The notes: generated by a model from the letters alone, not told the origin. Positions 25,771 to 34,763 are shown, numbered from the stretch's first letter. The stretch is DNA of 64,000 nucleotides from Alterisphingorhabdus sp051668705 (GCF_051668705.1 NZ_CP196351.1:620001-684000), one strand, 5' to 3'. Numbers and translations are program-made.

Positions 25771-26193
25771 GTGCACAATACAATGCCCCCAAGCGACCAT
25801 CAGGCCCTTTGCTATAAGTTGGCGGAGCACCGCAGCGCATTGAAAGACGCCATGGCGGCAGGGGCAAGCGCTAAGGTTACTGAATGCCGGCGCGCCATGT
25901 TTGCTTATCTGGCTAAGCTGGATCCCACGGCTTTTGACCTGCATGACAGCGGCATCTCAAGAATGCGCAGGGAAATCATTTCTATCCTGGCTGAGGCTGA
26001 CCAATATTTGGGTTATGAAAAGGAAAAAATGCGCCTAAAAAACCTGCATAGGCCAGATAACCAATTGGCATGCCGAAATGCTGGTGAAACATTCATGCCC
26101 GCAAAACTAACCAGCAATTTGATTCAAACCACCAAAAGACTGCGCGCTATACGCAAGAAGATGGTGAAGCACCGTATTTTGGTTGGCGGTTAG
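25771..26193 (+). CDS. hypothetical protein, 140 aa
   Basis: I do not recognise this protein. It is soluble, rich in charged residues and mostly helical by eye, with a basic C-terminal third (KRLRAIRKKMVKHR). No signal peptide or membrane segment. The start may be GTG 25771 or ATG 25783; neither has a strong ribosome site. It stands between the TetR gene and a convergent DUF2147 gene. The basic tail could contact nucleic acid, but nothing proves that. Confidence 0.5.
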   Translation: MHNTMPPSDHQALCYKLAEHRSALKDAMAAGASAKVTECRRAMFAYLAKLDPTAFDLHDSGISRMRREIISILAEADQYLGYEKEKMRLKNLHRPDNQLACRNAGETFMPAKLTSNLIQTTKRLRAIRKKMVKHRILVGG

Positions 26194-26229
26194 TCGCAAT
26201 CTTAAGCCGCATTATGACGGGTTTAGGTT

Positions 26230-26652
26230 TTACTTTGCCCGCGTCCAATATTGGCTCTGGCAAAAAAATGCGATGCATCCTTCAACCTTCAACTTGCCAT
26301 TTTTTAGCAATGTTAGAATAGAGCGATATTGCTTGCCATTGCGTGGGTCATAAATCTTGCCACGCCATTTTTTTCCGTCCGGCGTAAACTGGGTCAAGAT
26401 GGGTAAACCGACAATTGAACGGCTGCGTAATTTGGGGTTGGGGTTGTTGACATCTCTGAGATTGGCATCTGGTGTAGTAACCAGTATTTTGGAGATACGG
26501 CCGCATACGGTCTTGCCGCATTGGGATATTGTAATGACGGAATCACCTTCTGTTGTGATCCATTTGCCAGTTACTGGCGCAGGTGCAGCATGTGCCGGCG
26601 TTGCACTGACTATGGCGGTTGCCATTACCAAAAACTTTAAGCTGTTGTGCAT
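26230..26652 (-). CDS. DUF2147 exported protein
   Basis: Small periplasmic protein with a cleavable signal peptide (ends ATPAHA) followed by one DUF2147 domain. Visible family marks are GKWITTEGDSVITISQCGKT, VCGRI, NPNPKLRSRSIVGLPIL, WRGKIYDPRNGKQY and the C-terminal GCIAFFCQSQYWTR with paired cysteines. Four cysteines could form two disulfides. I start at 26652; the frame runs on to 26688, but that would bury the signal peptide. The family's function is unknown to me; some members are lipid-binding-like beta barrels. Confidence 0.85.
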   Translation of the reverse strand: MHNSLKFLVMATAIVSATPAHAAPAPVTGKWITTEGDSVITISQCGKTVCGRISKILVTTPDANLRDVNNPNPKLRSRSIVGLPILTQFTPDGKKWRGKIYDPRNGKQYRSILTLLKNGKLKVEGCIAFFCQSQYWTRAK

Positions 26653-26788
26653 CAAATATTCCCGTTGTTTTTGCCAAACTTTCCTCATCTGTTATAGCAT
26701 ATATTATGAATGAGAAATGGCCGAATATGGGTTCCTACCCCGTAATTAGGCCGTCGCTGTTCAATAATTACATTTCGGGGATGCAACA

Positions 26789-28012
26789 ATGGTAAAATTT
26801 TCTTTCGCGCCGTCTTTCATGACAGTTTTTACGGTGGCTTTGGCAGCCCCGCTCATCGCCAGCCCTGCAATGGCAAAAACAATCAATGTCACGGCAGAAG
26901 ATGGAGCGCAGGAGCGGCTTCAGGAAGCGTTGATCCTTGCTGAGACAGGCGATGAGATTATTTTGGGCAAAGGCAAGTTTGTGCTGAGTGACGGCTTGTC
27001 GCTAGATGTTGATGGTGTCACCGTGCGCGGAGCTGGCCCAGATGCAACCGTATTGGATTTTACCGGCCAGCAAGGCAGTGGTGAAGGGCTATTGGTGACA
27101 TCGGATAATGTGATGCTGCGTGATTTTGCGCTGATCAATACAAAGGGCGATGGCATTAAGTCGAAAGGTGCCGATAATATTGTCTATTATAATCTGCGCG
27201 TTGAATGGACGGGCGGACCAAAGACCAGCAACGGCGCTTATGGCATCTATCCGGTAGAATCCGAAAATGTGCTGGTTGATAAGGCTGTTGTTATCGGCGC
27301 ATCAGATGCGGGTATTTATGTTGGTCAGTCACGCAATATTATCGTGCGCAATAGTACGGCATTATTTAATGTCGCCGGTATTGAGATTGAGAATAGCTTT
27401 GATGCGGATGTGCATAGCAATATCGCCATGCACAATACGGGCGGCATATTGGTGTTTGATCTGCCCAATTTGCCACAACAAGGCGGTCATAATGTCCGGG
27501 TTTTCTCCAATCGTGTCACTGATAATGACACACCCAATTTCGCGCCGGCCGGCAATATTGTTGCCAGTGTACCGATGGGCAGCGGTGTGATGGTTATCGC
27601 CAATCGCGATGTAGAGATTTTCGGTAATGTGTTTGATAATAACAGCTCTGCCAATGTGATTGTGGTTGGCTATCAGCAGAAATTTGATGATCCCAATTAT
27701 CAGCCGGTTGCTCGCAATGTGCGGGTCGACCAGAACAAACATGGCAAAGCGGGATATGCTCCGGCCTTTCCCGGCGGTACGCAATTGGCCGCAGCATTGG
27801 GCGGCGCGGTTCCGCCGATCATTTGGGATGGTGTAGAGGGCGAGGCCGCCAATGTGAATTCTTCCGACCCAGTGCCATTTCTGTCGCTTGGACTGACGAC
27901 ATCATCACAGCCTATTAACGAGGCACAGCCTGCCATAGTGGCAGCATCGAAGGTTACTCTTAACTTGCCTGCCATCATCATGCCTGAAGCTATGGAAGCT
28001 AAAATTCGCTAA
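26789..28012 (+). CDS. exported parallel beta-helix repeat protein
   Basis: Secreted right-handed beta-helix protein (TIGR03805-like). It has a signal peptide ending SPAMA. A pectate-lyase-like coil series from about residue 45 to 310 has repeated turns such as DGIKSKGADNIVYYNLRVEW, DAGIYVGQSRNIIVRNST and AGIEIENSFDADVHSNIA. Length 407 aa. Its stop overlaps the start of the following diheme cytochrome gene by one base (TAATG), and this gene pair recurs across proteobacteria (recalled). The substrate is unknown; a polysaccharide-related role is a guess from the fold. Confidence 0.85.
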   Translation: MVKFSFAPSFMTVFTVALAAPLIASPAMAKTINVTAEDGAQERLQEALILAETGDEIILGKGKFVLSDGLSLDVDGVTVRGAGPDATVLDFTGQQGSGEGLLVTSDNVMLRDFALINTKGDGIKSKGADNIVYYNLRVEWTGGPKTSNGAYGIYPVESENVLVDKAVVIGASDAGIYVGQSRNIIVRNSTALFNVAGIEIENSFDADVHSNIAMHNTGGILVFDLPNLPQQGGHNVRVFSNRVTDNDTPNFAPAGNIVASVPMGSGVMVIANRDVEIFGNVFDNNSSANVIVVGYQQKFDDPNYQPVARNVRVDQNKHGKAGYAPAFPGGTQLAAALGGAVPPIIWDGVEGEAANVNSSDPVPFLSLGLTTSSQPINEAQPAIVAASKVTLNLPAIIMPEAMEAKIR

Positions 28013-29118
28013 TGGCGCGCAATTCTGTGATCACAAAATCGCTTATCCGTACCGTTATGTTGGCGTCTTTGGTTATGATGGCGCTGCCGGCTTTGTCTGG
28101 CGGCGATAATATGGATGCGGCCCAACCGCCAGCAGCCAATAACCAAAGCGTCAATGAAGAGGCGATCTTAAATGGTGGCTATGTGCGTAACCTGTCAGAA
28201 TTTGGGCTGTTTGCTGATCTCACAGCATTAGAGCCAGCCAATAATGTCCACCCATATGCTTTGAACGCGGCGCTTTTCTCTGACTATGCGCAGAAAAAGC
28301 GCCTAATCTATGTGCCTGTAGGCAGTGATGTCGGGGTTGATGACATTAATGCCGTAGTGCAGTTGCCGGTGGGCAGCGTATTGGTCAAAACATTTGGCTA
28401 TCCTGATGCAGAAGGTGTTTTTAAGTCCGTGGAAACACGGCTTTTGCTGCACCGGCCAGAGGGCTGGGTTGCGCTGCCTTATATATGGAATGAAGACCGC
28501 AGCGATGCCAAGCTGGCCTTGGGTGGTCGGCGGATGATGGTGGACGCTACATTGCCTGATGGTAGTCGCCAACAAATCAGCTATGCCGTGCCCAATAAGA
28601 ACCAGTGCAAAGGGTGCCATTCGCTTGACAACATCGTCACACCTATCGGTCCCAAATTGCGCAATCTTAATAATGGCGATGGGCCGGGGCAGATAGCGCG
28701 ATTGCAAAAGGCTGGTGTTTTGCCGGACATATTACCTGACCACCCTGTGATGCCCGCCATTGATGCACAGGCGCCATTAGCAGATCGTGCGCGCGCCTAT
28801 CTCGATATCAATTGCTCTCATTGCCATAATCGCAAGGGTCCAGCGAGCAATTCCGGCCTGTTTCTGACCTATCAGGAAGACAATGCTGTCGCGCTTGGTA
28901 TTGGCAAACGCCCTGTTGCGGCTGGCCGTGGCAGCGGCGGCCGTGACTTTGCCATCGCGCCGGGTCATGCTGACCAGTCGATTATGCTTTATCGCATGGG
29001 CTCGATAGAGCCAGGCATCGCGATGCCGGAACTGGGCCGAAATGTTAATGATGAGGCTGGTTTGGCCTTGATAGGTGCATGGATTGACGCCATGGACAGC
29101 TCTGCCAAACCGGAATAA
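28012..29118 (+). CDS. exported diheme c-type cytochrome, SO2930/HNE_0200 family
   Basis: Periplasmic cytochrome c with an N-terminal signal segment and two heme-attachment CxxCH sites, CKGCH (near residue 199) and CSHCH (near residue 265). This matches the TIGR03806-type family that accompanies beta-helix proteins. The N-terminal domain before the first heme contains NAALFSDYAQKKRLIYVPVG. Coupled by a 1-base overlap to the beta-helix gene. The family has no established reaction that I know; electron transfer linked to oxidation of something bound by the beta-helix partner is inference. Confidence 0.87.
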   Translation: MARNSVITKSLIRTVMLASLVMMALPALSGGDNMDAAQPPAANNQSVNEEAILNGGYVRNLSEFGLFADLTALEPANNVHPYALNAALFSDYAQKKRLIYVPVGSDVGVDDINAVVQLPVGSVLVKTFGYPDAEGVFKSVETRLLLHRPEGWVALPYIWNEDRSDAKLALGGRRMMVDATLPDGSRQQISYAVPNKNQCKGCHSLDNIVTPIGPKLRNLNNGDGPGQIARLQKAGVLPDILPDHPVMPAIDAQAPLADRARAYLDINCSHCHNRKGPASNSGLFLTYQEDNAVALGIGKRPVAAGRGSGGRDFAIAPGHADQSIMLYRMGSIEPGIAMPELGRNVNDEAGLALIGAWIDAMDSSAKPE

Positions 29119-29159
29119 CCCCTCCGCCCATCCGGGCCGATAATCAGCGAGAAATAATG

Positions 29160-30029
29160 ATGAGCGAATGGACAATTGGTGTCATTGGTGGTTCGGGCCT
29201 TTATGCGATTGAAGGCCTTGACGATGTGCAGGAAATAGCGATTGAAAGCCCTTTTGGTGCGCCGTCCTCCTCTGTCATCATTGGCTATATCCATGGCGTA
29301 AAGTTCGTTTTTCTGCCGCGCCATGGTGCGGGGCACGCTATTCCGCCCAGCGAGGTGAATGCACGGGCAAATATTGATGTTTTGAAACGGGCTGGTTGCA
29401 CGGATATTTTGGCCATTTCTGCCATTGGATCATTGCGGGAAGAATTGCCGCCGGGCAAATTTGTTATTGTCGACCAATTTATTGACCGCACACACCTGCG
29501 CCCGTCTAGCTTTTTTGGCACTGGAATGGTTGCACATGTCTCCATGGCTGACCCCGTATGTCCCAGATTGTCTCATTTGGCCGAGGCTGCATCACGCGAA
29601 GCAGGCGCAGCGACACATCGTGGCGGCACTTATCTTGCTATGGAAGGGCCGCAATTTTCATCACGCGCTGAAAGCCATATGTATCGCAATTGGGGCGCAG
29701 ATGTCATCGGCATGACCGCTATGCCAGAGGCGAAGCTGGCACGTGAGGCAGAGCTGCCTTATGCACTGGTTGGCATGGTGACCGATTATGACTGTTGGCG
29801 TGAGGGCGAGGATGCCGTGGAAGTAGAAGCGGTTATTGCGCAAATGGGTGCTAATGCAGAAAAGGCGCGGCAATTGGTCATCAACCTTGCTAAAAATCTG
29901 CCGCAGAGCAGATCTGCATGTCCCATAGATAATTGCCTAGATTTCGCTCTTATTACCGCGCCAGAAGCCCGCGATCCACAAACATTGGCGAAGTTGGATG
30001 CCGTGGCAGGGCGTGTTCTGAGCAAATAG
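29160..30029 (+). CDS. mtnP: S-methyl-5'-thioadenosine phosphorylase
   Basis: Cleaves MTA, the by-product of polyamine and homoserine-lactone synthesis, to adenine and methylthioribose-1-phosphate. Marks: IGVIGGSGLY phosphate loop, LPRHGAGHAIPPSEVN, GTYLAMEGPQFSSRAES and GMTAMPEAKLAREAELPYA. Length about 289 aa, typical. ATG 29157 and 29160 are adjacent; spacing from GAGA favours 29160. It follows the cytochrome gene by about 40 bases and faces nhaA tail to tail. It makes metabolic sense with the agmatine-putrescine genes 20 kb away. Confidence 0.94.
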   Translation: MSEWTIGVIGGSGLYAIEGLDDVQEIAIESPFGAPSSSVIIGYIHGVKFVFLPRHGAGHAIPPSEVNARANIDVLKRAGCTDILAISAIGSLREELPPGKFVIVDQFIDRTHLRPSSFFGTGMVAHVSMADPVCPRLSHLAEAASREAGAATHRGGTYLAMEGPQFSSRAESHMYRNWGADVIGMTAMPEAKLAREAELPYALVGMVTDYDCWREGEDAVEVEAVIAQMGANAEKARQLVINLAKNLPQSRSACPIDNCLDFALITAPEARDPQTLAKLDAVAGRVLSK

Positions 30030-30057
30030 ACAAAGGCCGCCGGTATAGACGCTTATA

Positions 30058-31275
30058 TCAGCCTTGGGTGATGATGCTGTTGTTAGCGCTCAACGTGCTG
30101 CGCTGTTTGGCGGCATAAGCCAATATCACTACTGCCAGCAGAGCAGAGACAGTAGAACCGACAATCACGCCCAGTTTTAACTGTTCAATCAACAAGGGGT
30201 CTGAGAAAGCCAAGCCGCCAATGAACAGGCTCATGGTGAAGCCGACACCAGCAAGGCAAGACAATCCCAAAATCTGCATCCAGCTTAGCCCATCAGGTTT
30301 GTTCACCAGCCCGATACGTACAGCAAGCCATGATAAGCCAAAGATGCCGATAGGTTTGCCGATGACCAGACCAGCAATAATACCCAGGCTGAGATTCGAA
30401 CTGATGCCATCCAATGTGTTTGCGCCGAAAACAAGCCCTGCATTTGCGAAAGCGAAAATTGGGAGCACCATGAAAGCGACCCATGGGTGCAGTGCGTGTT
30501 CAATGCGCTCCAAAGGCTCTTCCCCGCGCACATAGAGCGGGACCATGAAGCCAGTAATAACTGCAGCGATGGTTGCGTGCACACCGGATTTCAATATGCA
30601 GACCCATAGGATTGTGCCGAGAATGACATAGGGTGCAGTGCTGGCAACGCCTAAACGGTTTGCCAATATCAAGCCAACCAGCGGGATGAGTGCCACGCAG
30701 AGCGGTGTTAGCGCAATATTTTCGGTATAGAATAATGCGACAATCAATATGGCACCGATATCGTCAATGATGGCGATGGCAAGGAGCAATGTTTTGAGCA
30801 TCATCGGCGCGCGGCTGCCCATAAGCGCCAATATGCCCAAAGCGAAAGCGATATCTGTCGCGGCGGGGACAGCCCAACCATTGATTGTGGCACTATTGCC
30901 AAGGTTAAGACCGACAAACAGCAATGCGGGTATAACCATGCCACCAATCGCCGCAACTAGCGGGAAAAGGGCGGCTTGTTTATCGCGAAACTGCCCAACC
31001 ATCACTTCGCGCTTGACCTCTAAGGCGATCAGAAAAAAGAACAGCGCCATCAGGCCATCATTGATCCATAGTAATGCAGTTTTATCGATGGAAAAGTCGC
31101 CCAATATCATGACGATGCGTAAGTTGAGCAGATCTTGATAGCCAGCAGAGAGCGATGTGTTGGCGATGATAAGCGCCATGATGGCAGCCGCGATCAAGAT
31201 AAGACCAGCGGCGCTTTCCTTATTGATAAAATCCTTCAGGAAGAACTCTTCGGCTTCATCATTATAACCGGCCAC
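30058..31275 (-). CDS. nhaA: Na+/H+ antiporter NhaA
   Basis: Inner-membrane electrogenic sodium/proton antiporter, 405 aa, about 12 membrane segments. The ion-binding Asp pair is in LAIAIIDDIGAI, and the VPAATDIAFALGIL unwound-helix region, LKSGVHATIAAV and the GFTMSLFI block are all family-typical. The start is GTG 31273-31275, with GGAGAG six bases upstream. A long structured leader lies directly before it (31319-31373). Such a pump suits a marine or brackish habitat. Confidence 0.95.
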   Translation of the reverse strand: MAGYNDEAEEFFLKDFINKESAAGLILIAAAIMALIIANTSLSAGYQDLLNLRIVMILGDFSIDKTALLWINDGLMALFFFLIALEVKREVMVGQFRDKQAALFPLVAAIGGMVIPALLFVGLNLGNSATINGWAVPAATDIAFALGILALMGSRAPMMLKTLLLAIAIIDDIGAILIVALFYTENIALTPLCVALIPLVGLILANRLGVASTAPYVILGTILWVCILKSGVHATIAAVITGFMVPLYVRGEEPLERIEHALHPWVAFMVLPIFAFANAGLVFGANTLDGISSNLSLGIIAGLVIGKPIGIFGLSWLAVRIGLVNKPDGLSWMQILGLSCLAGVGFTMSLFIGGLAFSDPLLIEQLKLGVIVGSTVSALLAVVILAYAAKQRSTLSANNSIITQG

Positions 31276-31318
31276 AGTTTTCTCTCCATCTGCTTACTAC
31301 AGCCATAATAGAAAATAA

Positions 31319-31373
31319 TGGTGCGGAACAGACGACTTTGGGAGTGCATAGGGGATATCGCAGCTCCGCACCA
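31319..31373 (-). promoter_or_regulatory. structured 5' leader of nhaA with two competing stems
   Basis: On the minus strand TGGTGCGGA (31373-31365) pairs perfectly with TCCGCACCA (31327-31319). Inside lies an alternative hairpin, 31367-31341: GGAG, C, TGC, G, ATA, loop TCCCC, TAT, GCA, CTCC. The two stems share the bases GGA, so they exclude each other, as in a switch. The long stem is followed by TTATTTTCT and then the nhaA ribosome site. Leader RNA motifs before nhaA genes are known in other bacteria; I cannot say whether this is one of them. Confidence 0.5.
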
Positions 31374-31569
31374 GTTGAATGCACCGGGAAAGGGATAATC
31401 GGTGCAAGGGAAGGTAATCTCTTTGTTGAGAGTGATATGGTGATATTGTCTCATTTAGTCGAATATAAAAAAATCAGTTTTGCGATAGAAAAAAACAATC
31501 GACTTGCTCATTTCTTATGCTGCTTATCCATGGCGGCAAAATCGATAATGATGGTGAACGCTGAGCGTT

Positions 31570-32547
31570 TCAAAAAATGGCATGATCGCGCAGATCAACC
31601 TGCTTTGTGCCGGATATCACATGCTGATAATGTTCAAACAAATGGTCGCTGCCATAGGATGGTGTTGCCTCGGCATCATAGCATTGGGCTTTATCGTCCC
31701 ATAACAGCATAGACTGGGTAGCATAATAACGACCGATTTTTGCCAGCTCGGCTTTCTCCGCTGCTGCCGGAAATATTAATCCGGCAAGACGGAGCAGAGC
31801 AATCAGGCCGTTCAAAAACCATAAGGGAATATGGCGTATTTTTGGATCATTGCCGGTAAATGTAAACAACGCTTCTGCTTGATCCAGTGGTGTGATGGGT
31901 GGGCCAGGGCCGCCAATGGGCAAAATCTGATTGTGCTTTTGCTCGTCATCAAGGCAATCAACCAGGAAATGTGCCAGATCGCGGTCACTTATCGGCTTGC
32001 ACGATGTCAGTTTGCCATCACCAAATACCAGAAAGGGCTTGCCCGCTTTCACTCTGGCAACCTGTCCGGAAAGCGATTTGAAAAATGCCGTTGGCCGCAC
32101 GATAGAATAAGCCAGACCGGAATCGGCTAACCGGCTTTCAAAGAGCAGCTTTGCCTTTTGAAAAGCCAATTGGGGACGCTGCACACAAATAGCGGATAAG
32201 AGAATAAACTGTGCAATTCCCATGGCCTTTGCGCTGTCTAAAATAAGCGTTTGCGCTTCAAGGTCGATTTTTTGTGCATCAGCAGGGGTTCCTGTCCGGG
32301 AGGCAAGGCAGGAGATAATTGCTACTGGTTGATGGGTTTTCATACAATCATTGCGCTGCTGCGCATCAAAAATATCCAGATGGGCGGTTTCGCAATTCTC
32401 TACGTCAAGTAACATATTGGGATTATGGGCAGAGTCGGAATGGGCAGGCCGCATTATCGCAATGGCCTTATATCCGCGCTGCGACAATGCCTGCACAACA
32501 GCGCGGCCAATTGTCCCAGATGCGCCGAAGACCATGATATTTTTCAT
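31570..32547 (-). CDS. bciA: 3,8-divinyl (bacterio)chlorophyllide 8-vinyl reductase
   Basis: NADPH-dependent atypical SDR that reduces the C8 vinyl group of divinyl chlorophyllide or protochlorophyllide in (bacterio)chlorophyll synthesis. The N-terminal VFGASGTIGRAVVQAL binds the dinucleotide. The strongly family-specific blocks IISCLASRTGT, QFILLSAICVQRPQLAFQKA, YSIVRPTAFFKSLSGQVA, FGDGKLTSCKPISDRDLA, LPIGGPG and ATPSYGSDHLFEHY are all present. Length 325 aa. There are no other bch, crt or puf genes in the window, so it is either an outlier of a photosynthesis cluster elsewhere or a remnant. Reading frame and motifs look intact. Confidence 0.87.
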   Translation of the reverse strand: MKNIMVFGASGTIGRAVVQALSQRGYKAIAIMRPAHSDSAHNPNMLLDVENCETAHLDIFDAQQRNDCMKTHQPVAIISCLASRTGTPADAQKIDLEAQTLILDSAKAMGIAQFILLSAICVQRPQLAFQKAKLLFESRLADSGLAYSIVRPTAFFKSLSGQVARVKAGKPFLVFGDGKLTSCKPISDRDLAHFLVDCLDDEQKHNQILPIGGPGPPITPLDQAEALFTFTGNDPKIRHIPLWFLNGLIALLRLAGLIFPAAAEKAELAKIGRYYATQSMLLWDDKAQCYDAEATPSYGSDHLFEHYQHVISGTKQVDLRDHAIF

Positions 32548-32884
32548 CTTTGCTTTCCGTCAAACAGCTGCAAGGCGCGCTTTGAACAGCAAGGTCACAG
32601 AATTGCTGTGATACTGCAACGGGAAAAGCCAGCTTGCAGGGTTGAAAGACAGTATTTCTGGAATGTGCAATCGGCAATTCTTAAATGCGGCGGATACAAA
32701 CGCATATTTGTACGTTCTTTGCACATCATAATTGCGGCAAGCAGCCTATGCGAACCGCGCCCTTGATGAAATGCGCCAAATTGGCGGATGGCATAGATCA
32801 TATTATCTACAACACGCTCATGGCCAGCAAACGGCCATTTGGTCAGTGCGCAAATAGCTGCGTATTTGATAAGGAATTATAACA
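32548..32884. other. divergent promoter region between bciA and fpr
   Basis: No coding frame I would support. It holds a perfect inverted repeat TCACAG-AATTG-CTGTGA (32595-32611), about 50 bases upstream of the bciA start, a good operator candidate. I looked for the PpsR/CrtJ pattern TGT-N12-ACA expected before photosynthesis genes and found only an N11 version near 32709. AAGGA at 32871-32875 is the ribosome site of the reductase gene. Confidence 0.45.
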
Positions 32885-33700
32885 GTGAATATGGAAACCA
32901 GACCCCCGGCGATCATTCCAGATGCGACAGCTTTTGAGACTGTTCATGTCAAATGGGTCAAGCATTGGAATGACGGGCTTTTCAGTTTTGCAGTGTCCCG
33001 CCCGCGCAGTTTCCGTTTTCGCTCAGGCGAATTTGTGATGTTGGGTATGCCGGTTGATGGCAAGCCTTTGGTGCGGGCATATTCTATTGCCAGCCCATCA
33101 TATTCTGACGAACTGGAATTTCTGTCCATCAAGGTTGATGATGGCCCGCTTACTTCTCGTTTGCAGAAAATTCGCACTGACGACCAGCTTTATCTTGGCC
33201 GTAAACCGACCGGCACATTGGTTTCTGATGCGCTGTTGCCGGGCAAGCGACTTTTCATGCTGTCTACAGGAACAGGCTTGGCCCCGTTTCTGAGCATCAT
33301 GCGTGACCCCGATATTTATGAGCGCTTTGAGCAGGCAATTGTGGTGCACAGTGTGCGCCGCGTTAGTGATTTGGCCTATTATGACGAGATGACGGCGCAA
33401 TTGGCAGGCGATCCGTTGGTACAGGACGAGGCATTGCTGCAATTCCATTATATCCCAACAGTAACACGCGAAGATTTCCGTACTAATCAGCGTATTGATA
33501 AGCTGATAGACAATGGCAGTCTGTTTGCAGATCCCGTTCGAGGCCCCACCACATTCGACCCAGAGACTGACCGCATCATGATGTGCGGTAGTATGGACAT
33601 GATTAAGCAATTCTCTGCATATTTTGATGATTTGGGTTTTGCCGAAGGCTCCAACGCGAAGCCAGGCGGCTATGTCATAGAACGTGCCTTTGTCGGCTAA
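32885..33700 (+). CDS. fpr: ferredoxin/flavodoxin-NADP+ reductase
   Basis: FAD-containing oxidoreductase that exchanges electrons between NADPH and ferredoxin or flavodoxin. The FAD motif RAYSIAS (R-x-Y-S) lies near residue 65 and the NADP motif STGTGLAPFLSIM near residue 120. The MMCGS block is present, and the short C terminus VIERAFVG is of the bacterial Fpr type. GTG 32885 sits 9 bases after AAGGA and is preferred over ATG 32891. It could feed the P450 at 19 kb or oxidative-stress repair. Divergent from bciA. Confidence 0.92.
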   Translation: MNMETRPPAIIPDATAFETVHVKWVKHWNDGLFSFAVSRPRSFRFRSGEFVMLGMPVDGKPLVRAYSIASPSYSDELEFLSIKVDDGPLTSRLQKIRTDDQLYLGRKPTGTLVSDALLPGKRLFMLSTGTGLAPFLSIMRDPDIYERFEQAIVVHSVRRVSDLAYYDEMTAQLAGDPLVQDEALLQFHYIPTVTREDFRTNQRIDKLIDNGSLFADPVRGPTTFDPETDRIMMCGSMDMIKQFSAYFDDLGFAEGSNAKPGGYVIERAFVG

Positions 33701-33830
33701 TAATCATGCATATTTACATTTGCCAATAACCAGAATGTACAAGGTATTCTGGACTTTTGGGTAAACTTGTGCTTCAAAATTTTCATATTAGCCAATATAT
33801 TGGGGCTTATAGAGAATATTGGAGCAAGCC

Positions 33831-34763
33831 ATGGATGTTTTAGACGATATATTAGATACCCTTGATCTCAAGGGCGCATTGTATTTTCGGACCGACTTTT
33901 CCCCACCATGGTCGGTTCAGGTTCCCGTTCTGACAGGCGCTGCACGTTTCCATTTGGTTGTACAAGGCAAGTGCTGTGTTGAATTGCCCGATAATCAACA
34001 TGTGACCTTGCACGCAGGAGATTTAATCTTAATCCCCAATGGTCAAACCCATAGCCTATCTGATGCGCCTGTTACGCAGCCGCCATCATTGGAAAAAGTA
34101 TTGCAAGACAATGGCTATGATGGCCAAGGCGTATTGGTGATTGGGGAAGGTGATCCAGATGCCAGTACACGCATGATATGCGGCCACTTCTCTTTCCGTA
34201 ATAGAGCAGATCATGCCATATTACGGCATATGCAGGATTATATTCTGATTACATCTGCGATACGTGCCGAAAATCCTTGGCTGGATGATATATTGCGCTT
34301 GGTTAGTCGTCAGACACTCTCAAAAACAAGCGGGCTGAACAGTTCGATTCGCCGGTTATCCGAGGCTATGTTTATTGAGTTGATAAGGATAGCGATCGAG
34401 AATGAAGATCAGCGATATAATGGTCTGTCATTAAAAGGATTTCACGACCCCTATATTAGCCGGGCCTTGGCTTTAATGCATCAGGATCCGGCCAATACAT
34501 GGTCGGTCAATTCTCTTGCTAAAGAAGTAGGTATGTCGCGCAGCAGTTTTGCCGATCGCTTTGCGCAAACGATGGGGCAGGGGCCGATGTCATATCTATC
34601 AGACTGGCGTTTGCAAAAAGCATTGTCTTTATTGGAAGGTAACAAACTTAGCATCAAACAGGTGGCTGCAAAAACTGGCTATCATTCCGGTGCAGCATTT
34701 ACGCGGGCTTTCGCAGGAAAATTTGGTGACCCGCCCAGTGCACATAGACGCGCAGTGCGCTGA
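33831..34763 (+). CDS. AraC-family regulator with cupin sensor domain
   Basis: N-terminal cupin domain (about residues 1-180; contains LHAGDLILIPNGQTHSL) and C-terminal AraC-type double helix-turn-helix (about 210-305). The latter includes WSVNSLAKEVGMSRSSFADR and LSIKQVAAKTGYHSGAAFTR. This layout is of the AraC/cupin_6 type. ATG 33831 has GGAG six bases upstream; the frame opens earlier with a TTG at 33819. Its target is unknown: downstream are small envelope genes, upstream fpr. These regulators often control a nearby oxidoreductase. Confidence 0.9.
   Translation: MDVLDDILDTLDLKGALYFRTDFSPPWSVQVPVLTGAARFHLVVQGKCCVELPDNQHVTLHAGDLILIPNGQTHSLSDAPVTQPPSLEKVLQDNGYDGQGVLVIGEGDPDASTRMICGHFSFRNRADHAILRHMQDYILITSAIRAENPWLDDILRLVSRQTLSKTSGLNSSIRRLSEAMFIELIRIAIENEDQRYNGLSLKGFHDPYISRALALMHQDPANTWSVNSLAKEVGMSRSSFADRFAQTMGQGPMSYLSDWRLQKALSLLEGNKLSIKQVAAKTGYHSGAAFTRAFAGKFGDPPSAHRRAVR

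Noticed and set aside
31338..31712. Plus-strand frame between nhaA and bciA
   Set aside because: Overlaps the structured nhaA leader and the end of bciA; no ribosome site and no family features.
32548..32884. PpsR/CrtJ-type TGT-N12-ACA box expected for a photosynthesis gene
   Set aside because: Only a TGT-N11-ACA match near 32709 was found, which does not fit the required spacing.
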